NCBI RefSeq assembly: GCF_002215035.1 | Contig: NZ_NKFP01000001.1 | Location: forward strand, 124,001 to 188,000 | From: Leptolyngbya ohadii IS1 | GTDB lineage: Bacteria; Cyanobacteriota; Cyanobacteriia; Elainellales; Elainellaceae | Reading direction: 5' to 3' | DNA length: 64,000 bases | Shown: piece after piece, positions 27,578 through 35,826 of the stretch | Layout of the letters: the number at the start of each line of letters is the position of its first letter | How positions within the stretch are numbered: position 1 is the first letter of the stretch | Notes under the pieces: model-generated | Told to the model about the DNA's origin: nothing | Databases searched by the model: none | What the model saw: the letters and a program-made list of their open reading frames with translations, nothing else | Program-made: the position numbers and the translations under genes

Positions 27578-29305
27578 TCACCGATGCGTTGTTCGATCGC
27601 TCCGCTGTTTTGTGGCGATCGTGCGGGCAAGGGTAATCTCATAGTTTTCGGGCAGGGAGATGGTGTGGATCTGGGGTGCGACGAGCAGTTCTGGATGCGT
27701 GACGGCAATGGTTTCAAGGGCAGCAAAGTGATCGGCATCTTGCAGCTGTAACTCCTGGCGCAGTTTTGCAAAATAACCAGAGCTGTGGGAGGGATCAATC
27801 ACTCGCTGTTCTAATAAATCCTGCACAACTCCCGTATAGGTTTGAAGACGAACCTGCTGCGAAAAAGTAGGCAGCACTCTCACCAGCATTAGAACTTCGT
27901 CGGGGGTCAGTTCTGAGGGGGAACGTCCTTCCAGCAAAGCCGGATCGATCTCCATTCTTAGAATTTGCTTTTGCAGGCTGGTGGCAATCCGTTCGCGCTC
28001 GTACTGAGAAGACGTTCGACCCACAGTGCGGTAAAACCAAACAGCACCGATCAGGACAATCAGCGCATTGAACGACAGCAGCGGATAGGTCGGTAAGCGA
28101 TTGAGGCTTGGACGCGCCCCGTAGGAAAAGAAAGTCCAGAAAGAAGCCGTCGTGAATACGGTAAAGATAACGTGCTGTGCTTGTTCAGCGGATACAATTC
28201 GTCCCTGTCGCGATCGATAACGGCGGTAGAGTTTTTCCAGAATCAAACCCAAACTAAACGTGATGGTGACAAACACAGCATAGGTCAGGAAAATGGCAAG
28301 GATTTTAGGAATGGCGATCGAATGTCCAGCAATGTAGAATCCTGGCTCAAACAGTTCTTCTAGCAGGTCATCTTCGTGGGTCCAAGCGCCTGTGAAGTAG
28401 TAGTCCCAATTTCCCGAATAGAGGTAGTAGTAGAAGTAAAACGCAATCACCATCCCCAGATAGCCGTACTGCACCAGACGACGACCGGGTTTGTGTAGTT
28501 CGTTCCAGTAGGTTTTCTCGGCGTCAATATCCACGCAGGGCAATTTACAGCCAACACAGGCACTCCGCTCCTGCCCAGTCTGGGGATCAATTGTGCGGCA
28601 CATGGATTGGGTTATGCCCGGATTAGGAGCGCTATGTGCTTCACTGCCGAATAGGGCACGCGGTCCGGTATAAATCATCTGTACCGGAGCCATTGGGCAG
28701 AAGTAGTTGCACCAGCTTTTTCCGGCATAGAGGTAGCCAATCAGAATTGCACAGGCGATCGACACCAGCAGAAAGCAGCCCAGGGATATTCGATGACCGT
28801 TTACCGAGAGAATTCGCAGCCCCAGTCCCAGCACAAATAAGCCGAACTGAACATAAAGATGATTGCGCCCAAGCCAGCTCTGTTCACCGATCGTCACTAG
28901 CTCATAGCGAATCGTTTGACTTACAGGATCAATTACTCTGCGTTTGCGCTGAATGCCCAGTGCGCGGGGAATTTGAGACAGAAAGGAAAGGGGACAAATC
29001 CGCCGCCAGAACTCATGTCCCAGACTGTGCAAAATTAGAATTCCGGCTGGCACAATCATTGCCCACCAGATCATGGGACTCATTGAAAAAGCGTGCTGCT
29101 CCATGCAGTCTTCCCGAATTTTGACGCAGCGCTCAGGATTCAAATAAACTGATGGATCAAGCCGAAACGGGCTACCTAATGTACCGGGATCAGTGAAGTA
29201 GGGGGTAATGGGGTCGTAAAAAAGCGAAGCAATTAACACAAACCAGCCGATCGTCAGTCCCCATCGAACGCGATGCATGGTTTTTTCCGACACCTTGCTC
29301 AACAT
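27578..29305 (-). CDS. Polytopic 4Fe-4S membrane protein (NapH/NosR-like)
   Basis: I place the start at the ATG at 29305; a longer frame begins with TTG at 29440 but lacks a ribosome site, so the start is uncertain. The 575-residue form has about 6-8 membrane segments and Cys motifs like those of NapH/NosR/CcoG-type polyferredoxins: 'RRICPLSFLSQIPRALG', 'WCNYFCPMAPVQMIY' and 'SACVGCKLPCVDID'. A soluble helical C-terminal tail of about 120 residues follows the last membrane helix. Such proteins pass electrons between membrane quinols and soluble carriers. With the FHA-reductase-ferredoxin gene 40 bp downstream it probably forms a redox pair. Partner and substrate are unknown. Confidence 0.7.
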   Translation of the reverse strand: MLSKVSEKTMHRVRWGLTIGWFVLIASLFYDPITPYFTDPGTLGSPFRLDPSVYLNPERCVKIREDCMEQHAFSMSPMIWWAMIVPAGILILHSLGHEFWRRICPLSFLSQIPRALGIQRKRRVIDPVSQTIRYELVTIGEQSWLGRNHLYVQFGLFVLGLGLRILSVNGHRISLGCFLLVSIACAILIGYLYAGKSWCNYFCPMAPVQMIYTGPRALFGSEAHSAPNPGITQSMCRTIDPQTGQERSACVGCKLPCVDIDAEKTYWNELHKPGRRLVQYGYLGMVIAFYFYYYLYSGNWDYYFTGAWTHEDDLLEELFEPGFYIAGHSIAIPKILAIFLTYAVFVTITFSLGLILEKLYRRYRSRQGRIVSAEQAQHVIFTVFTTASFWTFFSYGARPSLNRLPTYPLLSFNALIVLIGAVWFYRTVGRTSSQYERERIATSLQKQILRMEIDPALLEGRSPSELTPDEVLMLVRVLPTFSQQVRLQTYTGVVQDLLEQRVIDPSHSSGYFAKLRQELQLQDADHFAALETIAVTHPELLVAPQIHTISLPENYEITLARTIATKQRSDRTTHR

Positions 29306-29975
29306 AGGCTCTAATTCTTTAGAAATTGCGACTCGGTCATCAGTGATGCAAAAACTCTCCAGGCGGTTCTTTGTCTGGAACGATTTCCTGGCAAGATTTG
29401 TAGCGTTGCTTAAATTCCGATTCCAGGGGCGATATCTCAACAGCAGCGTCCCAGCGGTAACGTTCTAGAAGGGGAAGGGAAAAATAGCAGAAGGAAAAAT
29501 GCGGTGATGCCCTGACTGTTTGAACGAATCTTTCTCGGTGGATTTTTTTGGTAAATCTTTCTTGGTAGATCTTTTTTTGTAGATCCTTCTTGATAGATCG
29601 TTCCTGCGGATCGTTCTTGACGGATTTTCAGGAGAATAGGACTGCGATGAAACGTAATCCTATATCAATTTCTGGGGAAATGCTGACTCTAGCCTGAACT
29701 AATCTTTGAGCTGATAAGTTTAGCAGCTTAGGCTAATCTATTTTGAATTTTAGCACGATCGTCAAATTAGAACTTAATTTTTTAATTGGTTCTAATTATG
29801 GTTCTGTCTGAGGGTTTACAAAGGTTCATTTTTACGCAATATTGACTCAATAGATTTGCGGCAGCAAGACTGTGCTATAAAATAGCGTTAAATCATCAGG
29901 TGGCTTGGTTACGTTGGATTAGCCTTACGGGTTAATTGGATATTCCCGCTCCTTTGTAGTATTCTTTGTGCCCCC
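29306..29975. repeat. Divergent intergenic region with tandem repeat
   Basis: The region 29525-29625 repeats variants of TTTCTTGGTAGATC at about 15-nt spacing. The rest is AT-rich and should carry promoters for the divergent Fe-S and 447-residue protein genes. No additional gene is supported. Confidence 0.5.
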
Positions 29976-31319
29976 ATGAATCGCAAGGTTCCTGCCCCTG
30001 ATAACAAGGAAATGCCCGATCAGACCGGGCTGGTTCAACAGGATGAAGCCGCTCCCTCGGATGCCACTCTTGCGGATTCTGCTCTTTCGGATTCCACAAT
30101 CATGCAGCCGGATTCCAGGGATGATTTAGAAAATATTTTGCAAGATCATCCTGTCCTGCTGTCTCAGCTGGTTTCCCTGCCACCAGAGATTAAAGTTGCG
30201 CTGATGCATCACTGGATGAATCAACTTAGCCAGGAGCAGCTTCACGCACTGGTTAGCTTTGGGCAACAGCAACTCACCTCTGTTGCGGAGTCTCTTCCTG
30301 CCTCGGTAGAACGTCAAACTCGCCTGGTCTTGAAGAAAGACTATAGCTATCAAGAGCAGGGACTGAGCCAGCCGACTCAATACTATGTTTATCTCAGGCG
30401 GCGGAAACCGAAGCTCGATCGCTATATCGGCACTTTGTTTTATGTGCCCCAGGGCTGTACTCTGTCCTACAAAATTAATGCTGAGGGTCAGGTTCTCTTC
30501 CTGCCGCCCCACAATCTATTTCAGCTCAAAGATTCGCAAAATCCCCTGGCGGTTCGCCTGGTTCGTCTGCTGTACCTGGAACCTCCTCCCCCAGACTATA
30601 CCTTTACAAAACAGCAGCATGATTCTCCCCACATTCATCTTCACCTGGAATATCTTGATCCGTTCACGTATCAATTGCAGTCACGGGAATGTTATCCTTT
30701 TCCGTTCTGTATGCATGAAGGGGGTCCGCTCGATCGCTATCGGTGGGATGTCTCGATCGCTTCTGCGGTGCCGTCTGAATCTGAACAGGTTTCTGGTGTG
30801 TCCAACCATTCCTCTCCTCGTTCAACGGCAGATTCTCCGCGTCGTGTTTCAGAAGGTTTAAGTGATTCTGCTCAGTTTGTCCTGTTAAATTTCGCACAGA
30901 GTTCGTTAATTTTAGAGCGGATGCAGCTCTGGGTAACGTGGAGCGAACGAGCAATGCCCCAATCCCCCTGGGAAATTGTGCAGACCAATTTGCCCGATGC
31001 GGCGAATCAGGCGGCGAGTAAAACAAATCAAAGTGGCTCCACCTACACGCTTGTTCACAGCGACTCTGGACGAACTATTCTCAGCTACCAGCCCGATCGG
31101 GCGATCGTTTATTTCAGCCATTCCTTACCTGTGGTAATCAAATGGTTCCAGGATTTGGGGCTGGCGGTATCTCAAACTCAGGATCAGCGGCACTATACGG
31201 CAGCTCAACTGAAATTGGCGCACAGTCTATTTGTAAACATGAGTCTTGCCCAGACCGATCCCCTGGTTGTTTTGAAGCAGCTATTTGGCGTACCGTTTAC
31301 GAAAAACAGCTCCGACTAG
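29976..31319 (+). CDS. Conserved-looking cytoplasmic protein of unknown function
   Basis: A 447-residue soluble protein without a signal peptide or membrane segment. The N-terminal 50 residues are acidic and Ser/Asp-rich with repeated 'DSA/DST' words. Residues about 105-270 contain a beta-rich core ('YYVYLRRRKPKLDRYIGTLFYVPQG', 'LEYLDPFTYQLQSREC'), and the C-terminus is helical. I do not recognise the family. Its stop lies 7 bp from the stop of the convergent WD40 kinase gene, which leaves no room for an intergenic terminator. Confidence 0.7.
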   Translation: MNRKVPAPDNKEMPDQTGLVQQDEAAPSDATLADSALSDSTIMQPDSRDDLENILQDHPVLLSQLVSLPPEIKVALMHHWMNQLSQEQLHALVSFGQQQLTSVAESLPASVERQTRLVLKKDYSYQEQGLSQPTQYYVYLRRRKPKLDRYIGTLFYVPQGCTLSYKINAEGQVLFLPPHNLFQLKDSQNPLAVRLVRLLYLEPPPPDYTFTKQQHDSPHIHLHLEYLDPFTYQLQSRECYPFPFCMHEGGPLDRYRWDVSIASAVPSESEQVSGVSNHSSPRSTADSPRRVSEGLSDSAQFVLLNFAQSSLILERMQLWVTWSERAMPQSPWEIVQTNLPDAANQAASKTNQSGSTYTLVHSDSGRTILSYQPDRAIVYFSHSLPVVIKWFQDLGLAVSQTQDQRHYTAAQLKLAHSLFVNMSLAQTDPLVVLKQLFGVPFTKNSSD

Positions 31320-31326
31320 TTCGCCA

Positions 31327-33213
31327 TTATTTGCCGGGGTTAAATCGCCAAAGCTGTAGTCTCTGGCTGGGCTGCCAGCTCACAAGATACTGTTGATTGG
31401 GGCTGAGGGCAATCTCCGCACCCTTCTCGAACTGGCTGGATGCCTGCCACACAAACCAGCCCGCGTCCTCGCGCCAAATTCGCACCATTCCTGCCCGATC
31501 AACGGTTACTAGGCTTTGACGATTGGCTGAAGCAGTGATAGGCTGCGCTGACTCCCGTGGTAAAACCTGTGCCAAAGTTCCCGTTTCCAGATTCCAAATC
31601 ATCGTGCGATCTTCACCAAAACTCACGAGCGTTTGCTGATCGATCGCCTGTAAACCCATGATTGCTGCCTGATGCCCGGCAAATATGCGATCGCGTTCCC
31701 CCGTTTGCAAATTCCAGACCTGAAGCTGAAAATCGCGGCTGGCAGTCATAAGTTGATGGGGAGCGATCCCACAGGTTATGGCAGTAATTGCTGTATTGGC
31801 GGCTTTAAGGGTTTGTATCCGTCGCCCGGTTTGCAGTTGCCACACCTGAAGAATACCGTCTTGACTGCCGCTAATTAGGGTCTGGGCATCAGGACTGATG
31901 GCGATCGCAGTGACGGGATGGGCATCGGCTTTAAAGGTTCGGAGTAACCTGCCAGAAACGGTATCCCAGAGGTGAACGACATTGGCTTCGCTGCTGGCAA
32001 GCAGGCGACTATTATGACTTATGTACAGTGCTGTTACCGTGTTCTGGTGTCCGGTAAGAGACTGGAGCAGTTTGCCCTCTGGCAATGACCATAGCCGCAA
32101 CGCTCGATCGGTGCCAGTTGTAACCAGGATACGAGCATCCGGTGAAATTAACATTTTCTCCACTTTGGAAGCCAGGGAAACCTCGCGAAGGAGCGTGATC
32201 TCAACTTCTGCTGGACGATCGATCCGCATGGCTTTCATGAGATACCCACCGGCAATTCCCAGAACCAGTAGGGCAATTAGCGGCTTGAGCAAAAGCGATT
32301 TGAGCATTGGCTTTCTGGTGTGCTGAAGGGCAGTCCAGTCCTGTTTGGAGCCTTGTTTGTGCGCTGTAAACTTGTGTTTTGGGGGAAGGGCATTCAGGGT
32401 AATAAGCGCTGCTTCGGCTGAAATAAAGCGATCGCGGCATTGGTGGCGCACCATCCGATCCAGAAAATCAATCAGGTGGAGATCGATGTGTGAAACGCTC
32501 TGGAGATGGGTTTGCCAATCCAGTTCGCCCGAAATTAGATCTTGCTGAAACTGACGCGGAGATGCCCCGGTTAGCAGCTGAATCACGGCGATCCCCAGGG
32601 CGTACAAATCCGTCCCAAACTCTGCTCTGCCCATTTCCTGTTCATCGGGCATATATCCTGGAGTGCCGATCGCCAGCGTTTCTTCGATAGAACGGAGACA
32701 GGAGGCATTTTCTGTCAGGCAGCAAGCCGCGCCAAAATCAATCAAGACCATCTTGCCGTCACGCTGTCGCTGCATTAAATTACTGGGCTTGATATCGCGA
32801 TGGATAATCTGCCGCGAATGGATGTAGTGCAGAATCGGTAAAACCTGCGCCAGTAATTCGATCGCCCCTGCGGAAGTTAACCGCCGCCCCTGAAGCACCC
32901 ATTCTCCGATATTCTCGCCTTCTACATATTCCTGTACCAGATAGGTTTGCTCTGCCTCGGAGCTGTATGCCAGGAGCGCCGGAATTTGGGGGTGATGTTG
33001 TCCAATCTGCCCTAAAATTCGCGCCTCGTTTTCAAATAAGTGACGGGCAGTTTCCGGGGAAGTTTGGCTATCTGCCGAGAGCTTGAGCAATTTCACAACG
33101 CAGAGGGGATGAAGCGGCAGATACTTATCGCGTGCCAGATAGGTCTCACTAAAACCTCCCGATCCGAGCTGTTTTAGGATCAGGTATCGTCCAGTTAGCA
33201 GTTGCCCAATCAT
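31327..33213 (-). CDS. Ser/Thr protein kinase with WD40 propeller
   Basis: The 628-residue protein has a eukaryotic-type kinase domain (about 1-280): glycine loop 'LGSGGFSET', Lys41 in 'VVKLL', catalytic Asp140 in 'HRDIKPSN', and Asp159 of the DFG motif. A basic linker and one transmembrane segment (about 308-326, 'LLLKPLIALLVLGIAGGYL') follow. Residues about 340-628 form roughly seven WD40 blades with repeated 'LRLWSL', 'VHLWDT', 'LQVWQL', 'LQVWNL', 'MIWNL' strand ends. This STPK-WD40 plan is common in cyanobacteria, with the propeller probably sensing or binding partners outside the membrane. Target unknown. Confidence 0.9.
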   Translation of the reverse strand: MIGQLLTGRYLILKQLGSGGFSETYLARDKYLPLHPLCVVKLLKLSADSQTSPETARHLFENEARILGQIGQHHPQIPALLAYSSEAEQTYLVQEYVEGENIGEWVLQGRRLTSAGAIELLAQVLPILHYIHSRQIIHRDIKPSNLMQRQRDGKMVLIDFGAACCLTENASCLRSIEETLAIGTPGYMPDEQEMGRAEFGTDLYALGIAVIQLLTGASPRQFQQDLISGELDWQTHLQSVSHIDLHLIDFLDRMVRHQCRDRFISAEAALITLNALPPKHKFTAHKQGSKQDWTALQHTRKPMLKSLLLKPLIALLVLGIAGGYLMKAMRIDRPAEVEITLLREVSLASKVEKMLISPDARILVTTGTDRALRLWSLPEGKLLQSLTGHQNTVTALYISHNSRLLASSEANVVHLWDTVSGRLLRTFKADAHPVTAIAISPDAQTLISGSQDGILQVWQLQTGRRIQTLKAANTAITAITCGIAPHQLMTASRDFQLQVWNLQTGERDRIFAGHQAAIMGLQAIDQQTLVSFGEDRTMIWNLETGTLAQVLPRESAQPITASANRQSLVTVDRAGMVRIWREDAGWFVWQASSQFEKGAEIALSPNQQYLVSWQPSQRLQLWRFNPGK

Positions 33214-33553
33214 GAAATACCAACCTGTCGTTTGTGGTTTAAATTGCCTGACATGACTCTCTGGAGAACTTCCCGGAGAACTTCCCGGAGAAGCCTAGTT
33301 TCTAAGCGCCCTAACTTATAGCGTTTTTACACACCAATCCGGGAGGGTGGAAAAGGGATGAGTGTATAGGCTTTCTCCCCTGAGGGAGGTGTCCCCCTTG
33401 CACTTTATAAATGGTTGGGCAAAGATGATGTGTCCCTGACGATGAGCTGATTCGTGATGCGAAACACAAAGGAGCCAGACCGCAGGCAGCTAATTAGAAC
33501 CAAGCTGATAATACCAGTTCTAGCTAAGATTCAAATAATGCTTAAGGGCTTTT

Positions 33554-33697
33554 TTAGATATAGTGCTGCATTGTAATGTAGGGAGGTAATTCTTCTGCTC
33601 CAACTTTGCTGAAGAAAGGTAAGGTAAGAGCAGCTTCTACCTGTGTTTGAATCCGAGAATTGTTGTGATCACAATCACCCTCCTTTTTGTGATTCAT
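33554..33697 (-). CDS. Possible small protein, 47 residues
   Basis: An ATG at 33697 follows GGGTGG by about 7 nt and opens a 47-residue frame that starts MNHKKEGDCDHNN and ends with 'LPFFSKVGAEELPPYITMQHYI' (split here by position only). An earlier ATG at 33727 would add 10 residues. The N-terminal half is His/Lys/Asp-rich and the C-terminal half hydrophobic with Pro and Tyr. I recognise no family. A 'PFF' near the middle recalls microviridin leaders, but the core motif and an ATP-grasp gene are absent. It could be a chance frame. Confidence 0.25.
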   Translation of the reverse strand: MNHKKEGDCDHNNSRIQTQVEAALTLPFFSKVGAEELPPYITMQHYI

Positions 33698-33751
33698 ATC
33701 ATTTCCACCCTTCTGGTTGTCCTTCATTCTGATGGGTAGACTGCCTGAACC

Positions 33752-33842
33752 GGGCAAGAAATCAGGGCAAGAAATCAGGGCAAAAAATCAGGGCAAAAAA
33801 TTAGAGTAGAAAATTAGAGTAGAAAATTAGGGCAAAAAATCA
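33752..33842. repeat. 13-nt tandem repeat, seven units
   Basis: Seven head-to-tail 13-nt units are seen: GGGCAAGAAATCA twice, GGGCAAAAAATCA, GGGCAAAAAATTA, GAGTAGAAAATTA twice, and GGGCAAAAAATCA. The array ends about 100 bp before the PAS gene. Confidence 0.85.
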
Positions 33843-33944
33843 GCGGTGTAGCTGCCGGATGGTGTCGGTTAAACGTTCAGGGGTGCGGTGATCTAGCGCA
33901 TAAGCGCCATTCCATCTGAGTTCAAGCTGCAAGGTTTCAAGGGT

Positions 33945-35183
33945 ATGGTAGGGATAACTTCTGCATTTTGGGATATTCCCGGAATACAATCTCAGCGATC
34001 GTTAGAGTTTCTGGCAAACTTGCTTGATCCAATCGTCGTCTACGGAAAACAGGGGCAGGTGGTTTATGCAAGCTCCAGCTTTCTATCGCTACTTCGGCAG
34101 GACATCGAGCAGGTCAGTTTTTTTAGCTACTTTGGCACGGGTATTCCGCTGGTTACTCTACAGCAACTCTGGCAGGAGGCAACTCGGGGAGAACCGATCA
34201 AATTTTTTGCAAAGGTTCAAAATAGCTCTAAAACGCTGGTCTGTTCGCTGCATTTCAGTCGAGAAACGGAGTTAATGTTTCTAATTGCCAGGGAATTTAA
34301 GCAGCGTTCCCCAACCCAGGCGCTGATGCAGGGCTACGAGAAAATCCTCTCGGTTTTGACGGATCACCCTAACTTAGCAACAGTCTTGCTGCGTCCAGAT
34401 GGTCTAATCGTTCGGAGCAATTCAAAATTTCATGAGCTGATGGCGATCGACCCCGATGAGCAGATTGACATTGCGGATTTATCTCACCCTGAGGATCGCC
34501 TGCTCGATCGAGATCTGCGGCAGAAGCTTCTGGACAACGACCTGCAAACCTACACGATCGAAAAACGGTTTATTTCCAGAACTAACGAAGTGGTCTGGTT
34601 TAATTGCAGTGTCTCTATTCTGCATTTGCCAGAGCCAGTGGATGGTTATCACTACTATTTCATGACCATCCTGGAGGATATTACTGAGAATAAAAAGATA
34701 TATAGTGCGCTCGTACGAACAGAGGGCAAGTGGAAAGCCTTTGTCTTAAACAGCTTAAATTTGTTCATTCAAACCACCAGCCAGGGACAAATTATCTACA
34801 TGAGTCCGGCGGTAGAACGGATTCTGGGCTACGGAGCAGAAGAGCTTCTGGATCTGTCTATCACAGAGCTGATTCATCTAGGTGATCTCCATAAATTTAA
34901 TCTGGCGATGGATTTTTGGCAGAACAATCTCGGTTCCGATCGGGCAGGCATTGAATGCCGATGGCAAACGAAAGCGAATAATTGGGTGTATCTCTATATT
35001 CAGGGACAGCGATTTCCCCTTGGTTTAGATATTGATGGGATTGTGATTAGCGGCTACGAGATTACACAGCGTAAACGCCTGGAAGCAGAATTACGCAGCA
35101 GTCAGGAAAAGTATCGATCGCTCATTCTGTGCTTGCCCCAGGTCGGACGGGAGAGAATCCCCGGCTGTGTCGCAAAAAAATAA
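33945..35183 (+). CDS. PAS-repeat sensor protein, apparently truncated at the C-terminus
   Basis: A 412-residue protein with about three PAS domains. The first is near residues 20-110. The second is near 140-255 and ends in 'YYFMTILEDITENKK', a typical PAC tail. The third is near 260-385 and ends in 'ISGYEITQRKRLEAELRSSQEKYRSLI'-type sequence (cited as position only beyond the motif RKRLEAEL). In multi-PAS kinases 'SQEKYRSL' opens another PAS domain, yet here it runs directly into about 18 unrelated residues and a stop. No kinase, GGDEF or other output domain follows. I infer that a longer sensor kinase was cut by deletion or rearrangement. The truncated protein may still be made. Confidence 0.7.
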   Translation: MVGITSAFWDIPGIQSQRSLEFLANLLDPIVVYGKQGQVVYASSSFLSLLRQDIEQVSFFSYFGTGIPLVTLQQLWQEATRGEPIKFFAKVQNSSKTLVCSLHFSRETELMFLIAREFKQRSPTQALMQGYEKILSVLTDHPNLATVLLRPDGLIVRSNSKFHELMAIDPDEQIDIADLSHPEDRLLDRDLRQKLLDNDLQTYTIEKRFISRTNEVVWFNCSVSILHLPEPVDGYHYYFMTILEDITENKKIYSALVRTEGKWKAFVLNSLNLFIQTTSQGQIIYMSPAVERILGYGAEELLDLSITELIHLGDLHKFNLAMDFWQNNLGSDRAGIECRWQTKANNWVYLYIQGQRFPLGLDIDGIVISGYEITQRKRLEAELRSSQEKYRSLILCLPQVGRERIPGCVAKK

Positions 35184-35826
35184 CGGGCGCTGCTGGTTAA
35201 ATGTATGAATTTCGGGAAGGGCGGTTTGCGAATTGCCCTATGGTTGTGCTGCCCATCTGAGATTCAGATCTGCTTTTAGCAATGCCCGCTACTTCTTGCC
35301 ATGCTCTCGAATGCTCAGATCGATCGCCTTCAGATCGATCGCTTTCAGGTGCAGGGCTTTCTGATTTTGAGAAATTTCTCGATTGAGACTGCGTTGAAAA
35401 GTTTAAAAAATATAGACGATCGCCTCGCCCTTCTGGTTGCGACTCGATTTGCACGGGTACTGATCCCGGTGAGTGGCATGGCAGACCCGGACTGAGCCGA
35501 CCGGAAGCCAGAGTGCCGGATCGCCGATTGGCAGCATCGAACCTGAAAGCTGAGCCATTGCCGTAGGGGAAACTCTAGCCCTGTAAATCGTTGCCCTTTC
35601 TGCCCAAATGCGACCTAAATCAGGAGTGGTGCTCGCGCGCAGCCTTAAACCTCCCCTGAAATTAAATTTTACATCTATCATAGGGTAGATGTTGGATTGT
35701 TCTTCTCTCCGTTAGATAGGCATAAATCTAATGCACTGCTTTTTAGGTACGGGTGTTTTGCAATGGTACGTTCGACCCCGGCGTTCCCAATGCACTCTAG
35801 TAAATCCGATCGTGGCTTAACCCCCC
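35184..35826. other. Intergenic region downstream of the truncated PAS gene
   Basis: This 643-bp region includes a duplicated CAGATCGATCGC unit (about 35317-35347). Separately, words reminiscent of the conserved core of cobalamin riboswitches appear at 35154-35175 (GAGAATCC then GGCTGTGTCGCAA) and near 35500-35521 (GGAAGCCAGAGTGCC). They are too far apart for a normal aptamer and no B12 gene follows. Small open frames on both strands lack ribosome sites and are not called. Confidence 0.35.

Larger units (their letters stand above)
33214..33944. other. Divergent intergenic region with tandem repeats
   Basis: This 731-bp gap contains a triplicated GGAGAACTTCCC unit near 33266-33296, a possible small minus-strand gene (listed separately) and a 13-nt tandem array at 33752-33842. 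Otherwise I see no gene. Promoters for the WD40 kinase and PAS genes should lie here. Confidence 0.5.

Noticed and set aside
33554..33697. Microviridin-like precursor idea for the small minus-strand frame
   Set aside because: Only PFF in the middle matches; the core motif and ATP-grasp ligase genes are missing.
33752..33842. CRISPR array interpretation of the regular 13-nt units (and of the array at 61939)
   Set aside because: Units are directly adjacent without spacers and no cas genes are present.
35301..35681. Small frames on both strands (64 and 92 residues) in the phytochrome upstream region
   Set aside because: No ribosome site, no family resemblance, and they overlap each other and the riboswitch-like words.
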